Of a stretch of DNA of 64,000 bases, positions 32,145-39,985 are shown one piece after another. The notes below the pieces were generated by a model. That model searched no databases, had not been told where the DNA came from, and was given only the letters and a program-made list of their open reading frames with translations. Position numbers and translations under genes: made by a program. Within the stretch, counting starts at the first letter, position 1, and every line of letters starts with the position of its first letter. Source of the stretch: UBA5704 sp036380715 (GTDB lineage: Bacteria > Acidobacteriota > Thermoanaerobaculia > Multivoradales > UBA5704); the NCBI GenBank assembly GCA_036380715.1, contig DASVEF010000126.1:1-64000 (forward strand), written 5' to 3'.

Positions 32145-33392
32145 ATGCATCTCAGTAGCCCAAAAGACCCCTTGTCTGAACCAGAGCCGATCCTGCGGAA
32201 TCTGCTGAAGTCTCTTTTCGCGCCGTCCGGCTCGCGGGCGGGCAACGGCAAGCTCCTGCGCCTGCCGCCGCCCGAGCCCGACTATGGCCGCGCTCTGGAG
32301 CGCAGCACCCGCAACCTCATCCAGCGGCAGATCTCGCTGGACAGGGAGCGGGCCGAGGCCCACATCCTCCTGCCCGAGCTCCTGGACCACCGGCCGGAGC
32401 GGCAGGAGCTGCTGGTGCGCAACGACCGGCGCTTCCAGACCTGGGGGGCGCTCGAGCTGCTGCTCGACCGCGGCCGGGGGGAGATCCTGGGGAGCGCCCG
32501 CGAGTCCGAGCGGCTGGCGAAGCTCGCGCTGACGCTGTGCGGCCAGTTGGACGGCGACTACTACGGCGCCTCGCGCATCGAGGACATGCGCGCCCGCGCC
32601 TGGTCCTGCATCGCCGAATCCCGCCGGCTGCGCTCCGGCTTCGCCGGCGCGGAGGCCGCTCTGGCCAGCGCTCACGAGCACCTGCTGGCCGGCACCGGAG
32701 ACACTCTGGAGCGGGCGCTGATCCTGGACCTCGAGGCCTCGTTGCGGTGCAACCAGCGGCGCTTCGACGAGGCGAAGCGCCTGCTCAACCAGGCGACTGA
32801 GATCTTCCTTGAGAATGGAGAGGACCAGCGGGCGGGGCTCTCGCTGGTGAACCTGGCGAACGTCCACCTCGCCGAAGGGAACGCGCGCCGCGCCCTCTCG
32901 CTGCTCCAGGAGACCATGCGGCGGATCGACGGCGAGCGGGAGCCGCGCCTGCTGCTGGCCGCGCGGCACAGCCTGATCGACAGCCTGATCGCCGCGGGGC
33001 GCTACATGGAGGCCCGCGGGCTGCTGATCCGTACCCGGCCGCTCTATCGCCAGTGCCCCGACGGCTGGACGCAGAGCCATCTGCGCTGGATCCGCGGCAA
33101 GGTCGCCCTCGGCTTCCACCAGGGCGCGGACGCCGAGCCCGATCTGATCGGCGCCCGCGAGGGGTTCCTCGTCCTGGGGAGCCTCTTCGAGGCCGGCCGG
33201 GTGGCGCTCGACCTGGCGACCCTCTACACGCGACAGGACCGGGCGTCCGACCTGAGGCGGCTGGCCACGGAAGCGCAGGTGGAGCTCCAGGCCTGCGGCG
33301 CCGGTTTCGAAGCCCAGGCCGCGGCCTCCTTCGTCCGTCAGGTGGAGGGTGCCCAGCAGGAGCTCGCCCAGGCGGCGGTGGCGTTCGAGTAG
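32145..33392 (+). CDS. TPR protein, paralogue of the XRE-TPR regulator without HTH
   Basis: About 415 residues from ATG 32145 (GGAAG upstream); another ATG at 32082 would add 21. It is mostly helical TPR-like repeats. The block LEASLRCNQRRFDEAKRLLN aligns with LEASLRIEQRRLGEALDLIE of the 5.4-6.8 kb protein. The C-terminal block LDLATLYTRQDRASDLRRLA likewise aligns with LAVLYLEEGRTVEVKDLAIR. In place of a DNA-binding domain, residues about 40-110 hold RALERSTRNLIQRQISLDRE, function unknown. It follows the small secreted protein by 158 bases on the same strand. Confidence 0.7.
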   Translation: MHLSSPKDPLSEPEPILRNLLKSLFAPSGSRAGNGKLLRLPPPEPDYGRALERSTRNLIQRQISLDRERAEAHILLPELLDHRPERQELLVRNDRRFQTWGALELLLDRGRGEILGSARESERLAKLALTLCGQLDGDYYGASRIEDMRARAWSCIAESRRLRSGFAGAEAALASAHEHLLAGTGDTLERALILDLEASLRCNQRRFDEAKRLLNQATEIFLENGEDQRAGLSLVNLANVHLAEGNARRALSLLQETMRRIDGEREPRLLLAARHSLIDSLIAAGRYMEARGLLIRTRPLYRQCPDGWTQSHLRWIRGKVALGFHQGADAEPDLIGAREGFLVLGSLFEAGRVALDLATLYTRQDRASDLRRLATEAQVELQACGAGFEAQAAASFVRQVEGAQQELAQAAVAFE

Positions 33393-33399
33393 AAGAGGG

Positions 33400-34185
33400 C
33401 TACTCGCCCAGCTCCATCCCCATGATGTGGAAGCCGGCGTCCACGTAGACAGTCTCGCCGGTGATCCCTCCGGCCAGCGGGGAGAGGAGGAAGAGGCCGA
33501 GGTTGCCGACCTCCTCGTGGGTCACGTTGCGGCCCAGCGGAGCGATCTCAGCGACCTTGTTGTACATCTTCATGAAGCCGGGGATGCTGCGCGCCGCCAC
33601 CGTGCGCACCGGACCGGCCGACACGGCGTTGACCCGCACTCCCTTCTTGCCCATCTCGTAGGCCAGGTAGCGGACGCTCGCCTCCAGAGCGCTCTTGGCG
33701 ATCCCCATGACGTTGTACTTGGGCACGACCTTCTCGGAGGCGTAGTAGGTGAGAGTGATGAGGCCGCCCCCCTCGCTGAGCAGCGGCTCGGCGGCGCGCG
33801 CCACCGCCACCAGCGAGTAGGCCGAGATCTCCAGCGCCGTCAGCCAGTCCTGCCGAGTCGTCTCGATGTAGCGGCCGTCCATGGCGGCGCGCGGGGCGAA
33901 GCCGATGGAGTGCACGACGTAGTCGAGGCTCCCCCAGCTCTCGCGGAGGCCGGCGAACGTGGCCTGCAGCTCCTCCTCGCGGGTGACGTCGCACGGGTAG
34001 AGCCGGGTGCCCGGCATGTCCCGGGTGAGCTTCTCCAGCTCCTCCTTGAGCCGCTCCCCCTGGTAGCTGAACGCCAGATCCGCCCCGGCATCCCGCAGCC
34101 GCTCGGCGATCGCCCAGCCGAGGCTGCGCGCGTTGGCGACCCCCATGACCAGACCGCGCTTGCCCTGCAGATTGATGTCGATCAT
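33400..34185 (-). CDS. fabI: Enoyl-[acyl-carrier-protein] reductase (NADH)
   Basis: 261 residues. It catalyses the last reduction of fatty-acid elongation. Motifs are GKRGLVMGVANARSLGWAIA, VHSIGFAPR and the catalytic Tyr-x6-Lys (YNVMGIAK). Also seen are GVRVNAVSAGPVRTVAA and the C-terminal GGITGETVYVDAGFHIMGM. It starts at ATG 34185; the frame upstream runs into the divergent lipoprotein gene. Only 34 bases separate the two divergent starts. It is convergent with the TPR gene, 7 bases apart. Confidence 0.94.
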   Translation of the reverse strand: MIDINLQGKRGLVMGVANARSLGWAIAERLRDAGADLAFSYQGERLKEELEKLTRDMPGTRLYPCDVTREEELQATFAGLRESWGSLDYVVHSIGFAPRAAMDGRYIETTRQDWLTALEISAYSLVAVARAAEPLLSEGGGLITLTYYASEKVVPKYNVMGIAKSALEASVRYLAYEMGKKGVRVNAVSAGPVRTVAARSIPGFMKMYNKVAEIAPLGRNVTHEEVGNLGLFLLSPLAGGITGETVYVDAGFHIMGMELGE

Positions 34186-34219
34186 GGACGGGTATCTTAT
34201 CCGATGTATATTGACTTCC

Positions 34220-35140
34220 ATGAATCCAACGCCGCGCTCAGGGAGAGCGGCGCTCGCCCTGATGTTGGGAGGCCTGGCTCTGCTCGCCGGCTGCGGCGAG
34301 CCCGAGCCGGAGCCCGTCAAGATCGACATCCGGGGCGTCATCACCGCCCTCACCCCGGCGGGAGAGCCGGGAGCGGGGCTCGGGTCTGTCCGCATCGAAG
34401 GCGCGAAGCAGCCCGACACCCGCTATGACAAGGCGAGCGTGAGGATCACCTCCGAGACTCGCGTCTTCCAGCAGCTCGGGGACTTCCGCAGGCCGCTGAC
34501 CTTCGCCGACCTGGCGCTCGGGGACAAGGTCGAGGCGCGCTTCACGGGTCCAGTGGCAGAGTCGTATCCGGTCCAGGCGACCGCGAGCGAGGTGGTGATC
34601 CTGTTCCGTCTGGGGCAGATCCCTCCCGCGGCCCGGCCGAGCCAGCCCACTCCCGTGGAGCCCGCGGACACCACCCCGTCCGACCTCGAAGGGTTCGAGG
34701 ACGAGATCCAGGAAGCCCAGGAGACGCCCGCGCCCCCGTCCGGGGCCCTCCCTCCGATCCCGGTCCTGCGCGACGTCCGCACCGGCCTCCAGGAGGGCTT
34801 CGACCGCGTGGTCTTCGAATTCGCCGGGGACAAGCTCCCCGAGCACAAGGTCGAGTACGTGGACCCGCCTGTCCACTGTGGCTCCGGCATGAAAGCCGAC
34901 ATCGCGGGCAAAGCCTGGCTCCAGGTGCAGCTCCGCCCGGCGCAGGCCCACGACGAGAAAGGGGCGGTCACCGTGAGGTTGCTGGAATGGCGGCCGAAGC
35001 TCCGCGCGGTGCGGGAGATCCAGGAGATCTGCGACTTCGAGGCCGACGTCACCTGGGTCCTCGGCCTCGACCAGAAGCGCGAGTACAAGGTGCTGGAGCT
35101 GACCGATCCGCCCCGGGTGGTCGTGGACGTGCAGCGGTGA
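34220..35140 (+). CDS. Lipoprotein with C-terminal AMIN-like domain
   Basis: 306 residues from ATG 34220. Lipobox LLAGC puts the lipidated Cys near residue 24. An N-terminal beta domain (about 30-135) includes IDIRGVITALTP and ADLALGDKVEARF, resembling DUF3221-like folds. An acidic Pro linker follows. The C-terminal domain (about 185-306) has DVRTGLQEGFDRVVFEF and ends ELTDPPRVVVDVQR, typical of AMIN-like domains that bind envelope polysaccharide. It is probably an envelope protein of unknown role. Confidence 0.7.
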   Translation: MNPTPRSGRAALALMLGGLALLAGCGEPEPEPVKIDIRGVITALTPAGEPGAGLGSVRIEGAKQPDTRYDKASVRITSETRVFQQLGDFRRPLTFADLALGDKVEARFTGPVAESYPVQATASEVVILFRLGQIPPAARPSQPTPVEPADTTPSDLEGFEDEIQEAQETPAPPSGALPPIPVLRDVRTGLQEGFDRVVFEFAGDKLPEHKVEYVDPPVHCGSGMKADIAGKAWLQVQLRPAQAHDEKGAVTVRLLEWRPKLRAVREIQEICDFEADVTWVLGLDQKREYKVLELTDPPRVVVDVQR

Positions 35141-35162
35141 GGCATGCCATGCCAGCCCTCGG

Positions 35163-35525
35163 CTACTGAAGCCCCAGCTCTTCGAGGGACTGGGCGACGA
35201 GGATCTGATCCGCGATCTGGTCCAGGCGCTCGACCGAACGGATGGCTTCTACCCGCCGCCTGACACTGTCCGGCAGAGGACCGAAGCGCAGGCCGAGTTG
35301 GCGGAGCACGGTCTTGCGGACTCCCTCCTCTCTCCCGAGGGCCACCCCCTCCTGTCTCCCGATGGCCTTCATCTCATCCGCCCAAGTCATCGTTATAGCT
35401 CGCATCTCCTTGTCCTCCTCGCACTCACCGGCCTGCAGGACCTCGAATTCGGCCACGTCGCGTCCCTCCAATTTTAAATACGTCTCGACGCAATTGACAA
35501 GCAGGAAGCGACGCAGATAGGCGGA
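35163..35525 (-). pseudogene. Remnant of PD-(D/E)XK (Rpn/DUF4351-type) transposase family protein
   Basis: The frame reads SAYLRRFLLVNCVETYL, MTWADEMKAIGRQEGVALGR and LRQLGLRFGPLPDSVRRRVE. These match the C-terminal half of the Rpn-like/DUF4351 family of recombination-promoting nuclease or transposase proteins. The N-terminal nuclease domain is missing. Upstream, the frame runs into unrelated sequence that is the promoter and start of the histidine kinase. It is probably a decayed fragment; a small surviving domain protein is possible. Confidence 0.6.
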
Positions 35526-35601
35526 TCGGAATAGAAGGAAGCAGTTGCTTCTGAAGAAGGTATACTTCGCACGCGCACGCACTCCGTGCCTGTCTGTCTC
35601 C

Positions 35602-36924
35602 ATGCAAACGGATCGCAACACCGCCGAACAGATGCTGGCTCTGGCCTCCTACTTGGAGGCACGGCGCGAGGCGATCGTGCAAACGTGGGAGAGGATGGTT
35701 CTGGACGACTCCGTGATGGAGGTCGCCCCCACTCTCTCCATCACGCATTTCCGGGACCTCATCCCCGAGGTCCTGAAGAGCTTCGAGGACGAGCTGAAGG
35801 CCGGCCTGGGCAGTGCCGATATAGAGAAGAAGCAGCACAAAGACGACATCGGCCACGGCCTGCACCGCTGGCAGCAGAGCTACACGCTGCACGAGGTCGT
35901 CCGGGAGTGGGGACACCTCCAGATCTGCGTGATTGACGAGCTGGACAACTACGGCCTGACTCACCCCGACGTGCCACGGGATCTGATGGCCGTGGTGCGG
36001 CGGGCCTGGATTCAGAGGTGCACCCAAGGGGTCAACGAGAGTGTGGCCCAATACTCCCGCGTCCAAGAGGTCGAGGCCACCGGACGCCTCCGCGATCTCC
36101 AGGGAGCCCTCGAACACCTGCGGCAGGTCGAGCGCCAGCGCGCGGAGTCGTGGCGGGAGGCCGTGCACGACCTGCGCGGGAACGTGGGCCTGGTGACGTC
36201 GTCGTCGTTCCTGCTGAACGAGGACGGAGTGCCGGATACCCTGCGCTCCAAAGCCGTCAACGTGCTCCAGAGCAGCGTGGACTCCTTGCGGCACATGCTC
36301 GAAGACCTGCTGAGCCTGGCGCGCCTGGAAGCGGGGCACGAGCAGCGCCAGGTGGAGGCGTTCGACGCCTCCGCGCTCCTGCGGGGGATGTGCGAGGCCC
36401 TGCAGCCGCTGGCGCACGAGAAGGGTCTGTTCCTGGAGTGCGACGGCCCCGCGTCCCTCCCGGTCGAGGGGGACTCCATCAAGGTGCGGCGCGTCATCCA
36501 GAACCTCGCGCTCAACGCGCTGAAGTACACACGCGAAGGCGGCGTTACGGTAGCTTGGGGAGAGACCCAGGAGAGCGACGCCGAGCGCTGGCTGGTCCGC
36601 GTCCAGGACACGGGACCCGGGCTTTACATTGCCCCGGGCGGGCCGCTCGTGATCGAGGTCAAGAAGGCCACGGACGCCGCGTTCGAGCTGGAGGAGAACG
36701 TCCGCAAGCACGGCCCGGCGACCGCCCAGGTCGAGCCCGTTCCGCCAGCCGTCTCCCAGGGAGAGCAACGCCCTCTCGACCAGCAGCCCGGAGAGGGGAT
36801 CGGCCTGTCGATCGTGAAGCGCCTCTGCGATCTCCTGGAGGCGAGTCTGGAGGTGACCTCCCCGCCCGAAGGGGGGACCCTGTTCCAGGTGGTCCTGCCG
36901 CGCCGCTATCCCTACGGCGGCTAG
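35602..36924 (+). CDS. Cytosolic sensor histidine kinase (orphan)
   Basis: About 440 residues from ATG 35602. The N-terminal helical domain (about 10-150) resembles the RsbRD-type sensor region; no transmembrane segment is seen. A coiled coil precedes the dimerisation box SWREAVHDLRGNVGLVTSSS with the phospho-acceptor His. The ATPase domain has N-box QNLALNALKYTREGG, G1 QDTGPGLYIA and G2 GEGIGLSIVKRL. About 55 residues lie between G1 and G2, longer than usual. No response regulator is adjacent. The transposase remnant lies divergently upstream. Confidence 0.85.
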   Translation: MQTDRNTAEQMLALASYLEARREAIVQTWERMVLDDSVMEVAPTLSITHFRDLIPEVLKSFEDELKAGLGSADIEKKQHKDDIGHGLHRWQQSYTLHEVVREWGHLQICVIDELDNYGLTHPDVPRDLMAVVRRAWIQRCTQGVNESVAQYSRVQEVEATGRLRDLQGALEHLRQVERQRAESWREAVHDLRGNVGLVTSSSFLLNEDGVPDTLRSKAVNVLQSSVDSLRHMLEDLLSLARLEAGHEQRQVEAFDASALLRGMCEALQPLAHEKGLFLECDGPASLPVEGDSIKVRRVIQNLALNALKYTREGGVTVAWGETQESDAERWLVRVQDTGPGLYIAPGGPLVIEVKKATDAAFELEENVRKHGPATAQVEPVPPAVSQGEQRPLDQQPGEGIGLSIVKRLCDLLEASLEVTSPPEGGTLFQVVLPRRYPYGG

Positions 36925-37405
36925 CGCCTCCGCCGCCACGCGATCAGCCACAGCGCGATCAGCCCGGCCTCCGCCAGGGCGTCCAGCCGGGTGGACATCC
37001 GAAGCCTCCGGGTGAGCTCCCGGAGCTCCGGGTGGACATCCGAAGCCTCCGGGTGAGCTCCCGAGAGCTCCGGGTGGACATCCGAAGCCTCCGGGTGAGC
37101 TCCCGAGAGCTCCGGGTGGACATCCGAAGCCTCCGGGTGAGCTCCCGGGAGGTCCGGGTGGATGTCCGGAGCCTTGGGGTGACTTCCCGAGAGCTCCGGG
37201 TGGACTTCCGGAGCTTCCGGGTGACTTCCCGGGAGGTCCGGGTGAGTGTCCGGAGCCTTCCGGGTGACTTTCCTGAGAGTCCGGGTGGGTGTCCCGAGCC
37301 TTGGGGTGGCTCTCCCTGGGGCCGGGCTTCCTGGCACGCGGCTTGCGCTGTTCCGTCACGTGGGCCGGCGGACGATCCGCCGGCTGAGGGAACAAGGAGG
37401 TGCTC
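36925..37405. other. 480-bp gap with second 21-bp array
   Basis: Between the histidine kinase stop and the hpf start. Most of it is the tandem array at 36987-37322. The last 80 bases form the hpf leader, with CCGGCGGACGATCCGCCGG able to form a hairpin just upstream of the ribosome site. All three minus frames are open across the array. The frame ending at 36921 would end in a hydrophobic segment (AEAGLIALWLIAWRRRR), but no start or domain is convincing. Confidence 0.55.
36987..37322. repeat. Tandem array: 16 units of 21 bp, two alternating types
   Basis: Odd units read CCGGGTGGACATCCGAAGCC plus one base; even units read CCGGGTGAGCTCCCGAGAGC plus one base. They alternate strictly, giving a 42-bp higher-order period. 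Units 1-7 are almost identical and units 9-16 diverge progressively. Unit 2 has lost one base and unit 14 has gained one. The period equals that of the array at 7100-7540, but the unit sequence is unrelated. Confidence 0.9.
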
Positions 37406-37942
37406 ATGCAGGTCCCCCTGGAGATTTCGACGAAGCTGATCGAGCTTTCCGCGCCTCTCGAGGCCGATTTGCGGCGCCGCGCTGCCAAGCTGGAGCGTCA
37501 CTTCAACCGGATCACGAGCTGCCGGATCGCCGTCGAGCGCCCCAGCCTCGCCCGTACGGACGGAGGCCCCTACCGGGTGCGCGTCGACGTCACGGTCCCG
37601 GGCAGCGAGCTGGTGGCGTCCAAGGAGTCCGAGGATCTCAACATCGCCATCCGCGACGCCTTCCAGGCGGCGGAGCGGCAGGTGGAGGAGTTCTCGCAAC
37701 GCCGGAGGGGCGAGGTGAAGACGGCTGTCCTTCCCCCGGAAGGGACCGTCCTGCGCATCTTCCCCGAGGAGGGCTTCGGCTTCATCCAGGGCGAGGACGG
37801 GCGCGAGGTCTACTTCCACCGCAACTCGGTCCTGGACGACTTCGAGACCCTCCAGGTGGGCTCGCGCGTCCGCTTCGCCGAGGAGCAGGGGATCGAAGGG
37901 CCGCAGGCGAGCACGGTCAGCCTCGTGGGCAAGGGAGACTGA
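37406..37942 (+). CDS. Ribosome hibernation factor (HPF/RaiA) fused to a cold-shock domain
   Basis: 178 residues from ATG 37406, with AAGGAGG five bases upstream (GTG at 37400 is less likely). Residues 1-105 form a RaiA/HPF domain: LRRRAAKLERHFNRITSCRI, VDVTVPGSELVA and NIAIRDAFQAAERQVEEF. Residues about 112-178 form a cold-shock domain: GTVLRIFPEEGFGFIQGEDG with its RNP motif, then EVYFHRNSV. HPF stalls ribosomes in stationary phase; the CSD binds single-stranded RNA. Here it replaces the dimerisation domain of long HPF. A GC-rich inverted repeat lies in the leader. Confidence 0.88.
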   Translation: MQVPLEISTKLIELSAPLEADLRRRAAKLERHFNRITSCRIAVERPSLARTDGGPYRVRVDVTVPGSELVASKESEDLNIAIRDAFQAAERQVEEFSQRRRGEVKTAVLPPEGTVLRIFPEEGFGFIQGEDGREVYFHRNSVLDDFETLQVGSRVRFAEEQGIEGPQASTVSLVGKGD

Positions 37943-37975
37943 GACGAATGAAGCGTGAGCCGCCGGTCCGGAGGC

Positions 37976-38788
37976 CTACCGCGCCGGCTCCTCCCGGTTG
38001 AACGCCGCTCCGCCGCCCAGCAGCCCGAACGGGTTGATCGGGTCCCCCTTCCACCACCGCTTCTCCGGGGTCAGCCGGAAGATGGCGAAGTGGAGGTGGG
38101 GGCCTTCCGGGTTCGCGTTGCCGGAGGTCCCCACGTAGCCGATGACCTGGCCGCGGCGCACCTGGTCGCCCTCCTTCAGGCCCTTGGCATAGCTCTCCAG
38201 GTGGGCGTAGTAGTAGGCGTAAGCCTCCGTGGGATCGAACTGGTAGATCGACAGGCCGCCCTGGGCGCTGTTGAACAGCTTGGCGATCCGGCCGTCCTCG
38301 ACCGCCACGACCGGCGTATTGCGCGGCGCCATGATGTCCATGGCTTCGTGCCGCCGCGCCCCTCCCCCGCGAACGTCGTCGAACGTGTTCGCGAGCTGCT
38401 CGCGGCGGAACCCCTGCACCGGGACCAGCAGATTGCGGTCCGCCAGGTTGCCGCTCGGGGCCGAGGCCCTGGGCGGCGGCGGGAGCTGCTCGCGCGCCCC
38501 CGGCTCGACCGGGCTTCCCTGGATCCAGGGGCGCGATCCGGAAGAGGCCCGGGGCGCCGGAGCCGCGTCTGAAGGGGTCGTCTCCGGCGCCGGCCCGGCG
38601 GCCGGAGGCCCGGGGGCCTGGCCGATCGTCGGCTGAGCGTCCGCGGCGGGCTGGGGAGGGCTCTGGGTGTTGAACGCCCACAGGATCAGCAGCACCGTGG
38701 CGGCCCCGAGGATGAAGCCGCCGAGCCCGGCGAGGACGACCGATCCGCCCGGCCGCCTGTCTGGTTCCCTCTTCTCCACCGGGCTCAT
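37976..38788 (-). CDS. M23 (LytM) family metallopeptidase, membrane-anchored
   Basis: 270 residues. An N-terminal helix (VVLAGLGGFILGAATVLLIL, about 17-36) is followed by a Pro/Ala linker and the M23 domain (about 135-255). Zinc ligands are in RRHEAMDIMAP (His-x3-Asp) and HLHFAIF, with YAHLESYAKGL between. It would cut peptidoglycan cross-links in the periplasm, or activate amidases if inactive. It lies 4 bases after the YkuD gene, so the two cell-wall enzymes form an operon. Confidence 0.9.
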   Translation of the reverse strand: MSPVEKREPDRRPGGSVVLAGLGGFILGAATVLLILWAFNTQSPPQPAADAQPTIGQAPGPPAAGPAPETTPSDAAPAPRASSGSRPWIQGSPVEPGAREQLPPPPRASAPSGNLADRNLLVPVQGFRREQLANTFDDVRGGGARRHEAMDIMAPRNTPVVAVEDGRIAKLFNSAQGGLSIYQFDPTEAYAYYYAHLESYAKGLKEGDQVRRGQVIGYVGTSGNANPEGPHLHFAIFRLTPEKRWWKGDPINPFGLLGGGAAFNREEPAR

Positions 38789-38792
38789 GGCT

Positions 38793-39869
38793 TTACTCCC
38801 GGAACAGGACGGGCGTCCCCGGCTCCACCAGGGCGGCGAGCGTCAGAGCGTCCCAGTTGGTCAGGCGCACGCAGCCGTGGGACGTCGTCTTGCCGACCGT
38901 CCTCGGCTCGGGCGTGCCGTGGAGCCCGTAGTGCTCCTTGCTGATGTCGATCCAGACCAGACCGACCGGGTTGTTGGGTCCGGCGGCGATCTTCGCCTTG
39001 GAGTGCGCGGGATCGGCGTCCCAGAACAGGTCGGGGTTGTAGTTGAAGGTGGGGTTGCGCGCCACCGCGTTGACCTTCCAGTCGCCGATCGGCAGCGGGT
39101 CGTGCTCGCTGCCGGCGGTGATCGGAGCGAAGAAGACGACTTGGTCCCCCCGCTCGACCGTCAAGGTCGACTGCGACTTGGAGACGGTGACGCGCGCCCC
39201 TTCCGGCGCCTTGGCCGGCTGGGCCGAGACCGGCCGCACGTTGGGCACGCGGATCCTCTCCCCCACAGCGAAGCGGGCGTTGCGGTTGAGCTTCTTGAGG
39301 AACTCCGGCGTGGCGTGGAACCTCTCGGAGAGCATCTCCAGCACCGACGTGTAGGCGAGCGCGGGGAGCTTGGACTTCTCCACCATGTCCTCGGGGATCT
39401 CCGGCGCGAAGGGGCCGTTGGCGTCGTCCGGGGTGATGGTGTAGGACACGAGCGCCGGCTGGCCGCCGGCGGCGGCGACCAGCTTCTGCCAGGTGGCCGG
39501 GTCGACCTTGCCGGTGGACGGCAGGCCGTTCGCCGCCTGGAACGCCGCGAGCGCCTTGCGGGTGTTGCTCCCCGGATTGCCGTCGATCACGCCTGGGGAG
39601 AAGCCGGCCCGGTCGAGCAGGATCTGGAGGTCGGCGCCCGACTTCATGGAAACCGGGGTCCCCTGCGGTTGCGGCGCCGGAGCGGCGGCCTGCGGGGCGG
39701 CAGGCTGCGCGGGAGGCTGCTGCTGGGCCGGAGGTTGTTGTTGTTGCGCCTGGGGTTGGGCGGCCGGCTTCTGCTCCTGAGGGAGCGGCGGCCGGGCGGC
39801 GGCCGGCACGGCGAGCCCCGCCAGCAGCGCCAGAATGAGGAAAAAGCATCTATAACCAATCCTTGGCAT
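38793..39869 (-). CDS. L,D-transpeptidase (YkuD) with peptidoglycan-binding domain
   Basis: 358 residues from ATG 39869. A signal peptide (CFFLILALLAGLAVPAAA) is followed by a Gln/Pro-rich linker. A PG_binding_1 domain (about 75-130) has LLDRAGFSPGVIDGNPGSNT. A central region with LKKLNRNARFAVGERIRVPN resembles LysM-like modules. The YkuD domain (about 230-358) has HGTPEPRTVG and the catalytic motif SHGCVRLTNWD. It forms 3-3 cross-links or attaches proteins to peptidoglycan. Operon with the M23 gene. Confidence 0.92.
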   Translation of the reverse strand: MPRIGYRCFFLILALLAGLAVPAAARPPLPQEQKPAAQPQAQQQQPPAQQQPPAQPAAPQAAAPAPQPQGTPVSMKSGADLQILLDRAGFSPGVIDGNPGSNTRKALAAFQAANGLPSTGKVDPATWQKLVAAAGGQPALVSYTITPDDANGPFAPEIPEDMVEKSKLPALAYTSVLEMLSERFHATPEFLKKLNRNARFAVGERIRVPNVRPVSAQPAKAPEGARVTVSKSQSTLTVERGDQVVFFAPITAGSEHDPLPIGDWKVNAVARNPTFNYNPDLFWDADPAHSKAKIAAGPNNPVGLVWIDISKEHYGLHGTPEPRTVGKTTSHGCVRLTNWDALTLAALVEPGTPVLFRE

Positions 39870-39985
39870 GGATCGTATCTCCTGGTTCAGGACGGCCTTA
39901 GGACCGTCTGCGCCCTGAAGATGCAACCCCCGAGCCACCTATCCGTCACTCTCCATGAAAGAATAGGGCGATCCTCGAGGCCCCC

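Noticed and set aside
36921..37337. Minus-strand 138-residue frame over the second array with a hydrophobic C-terminus
   Set aside because: The frame crosses single-base indels between repeat units and starts at a GTG without ribosome site; coding cannot be supported.
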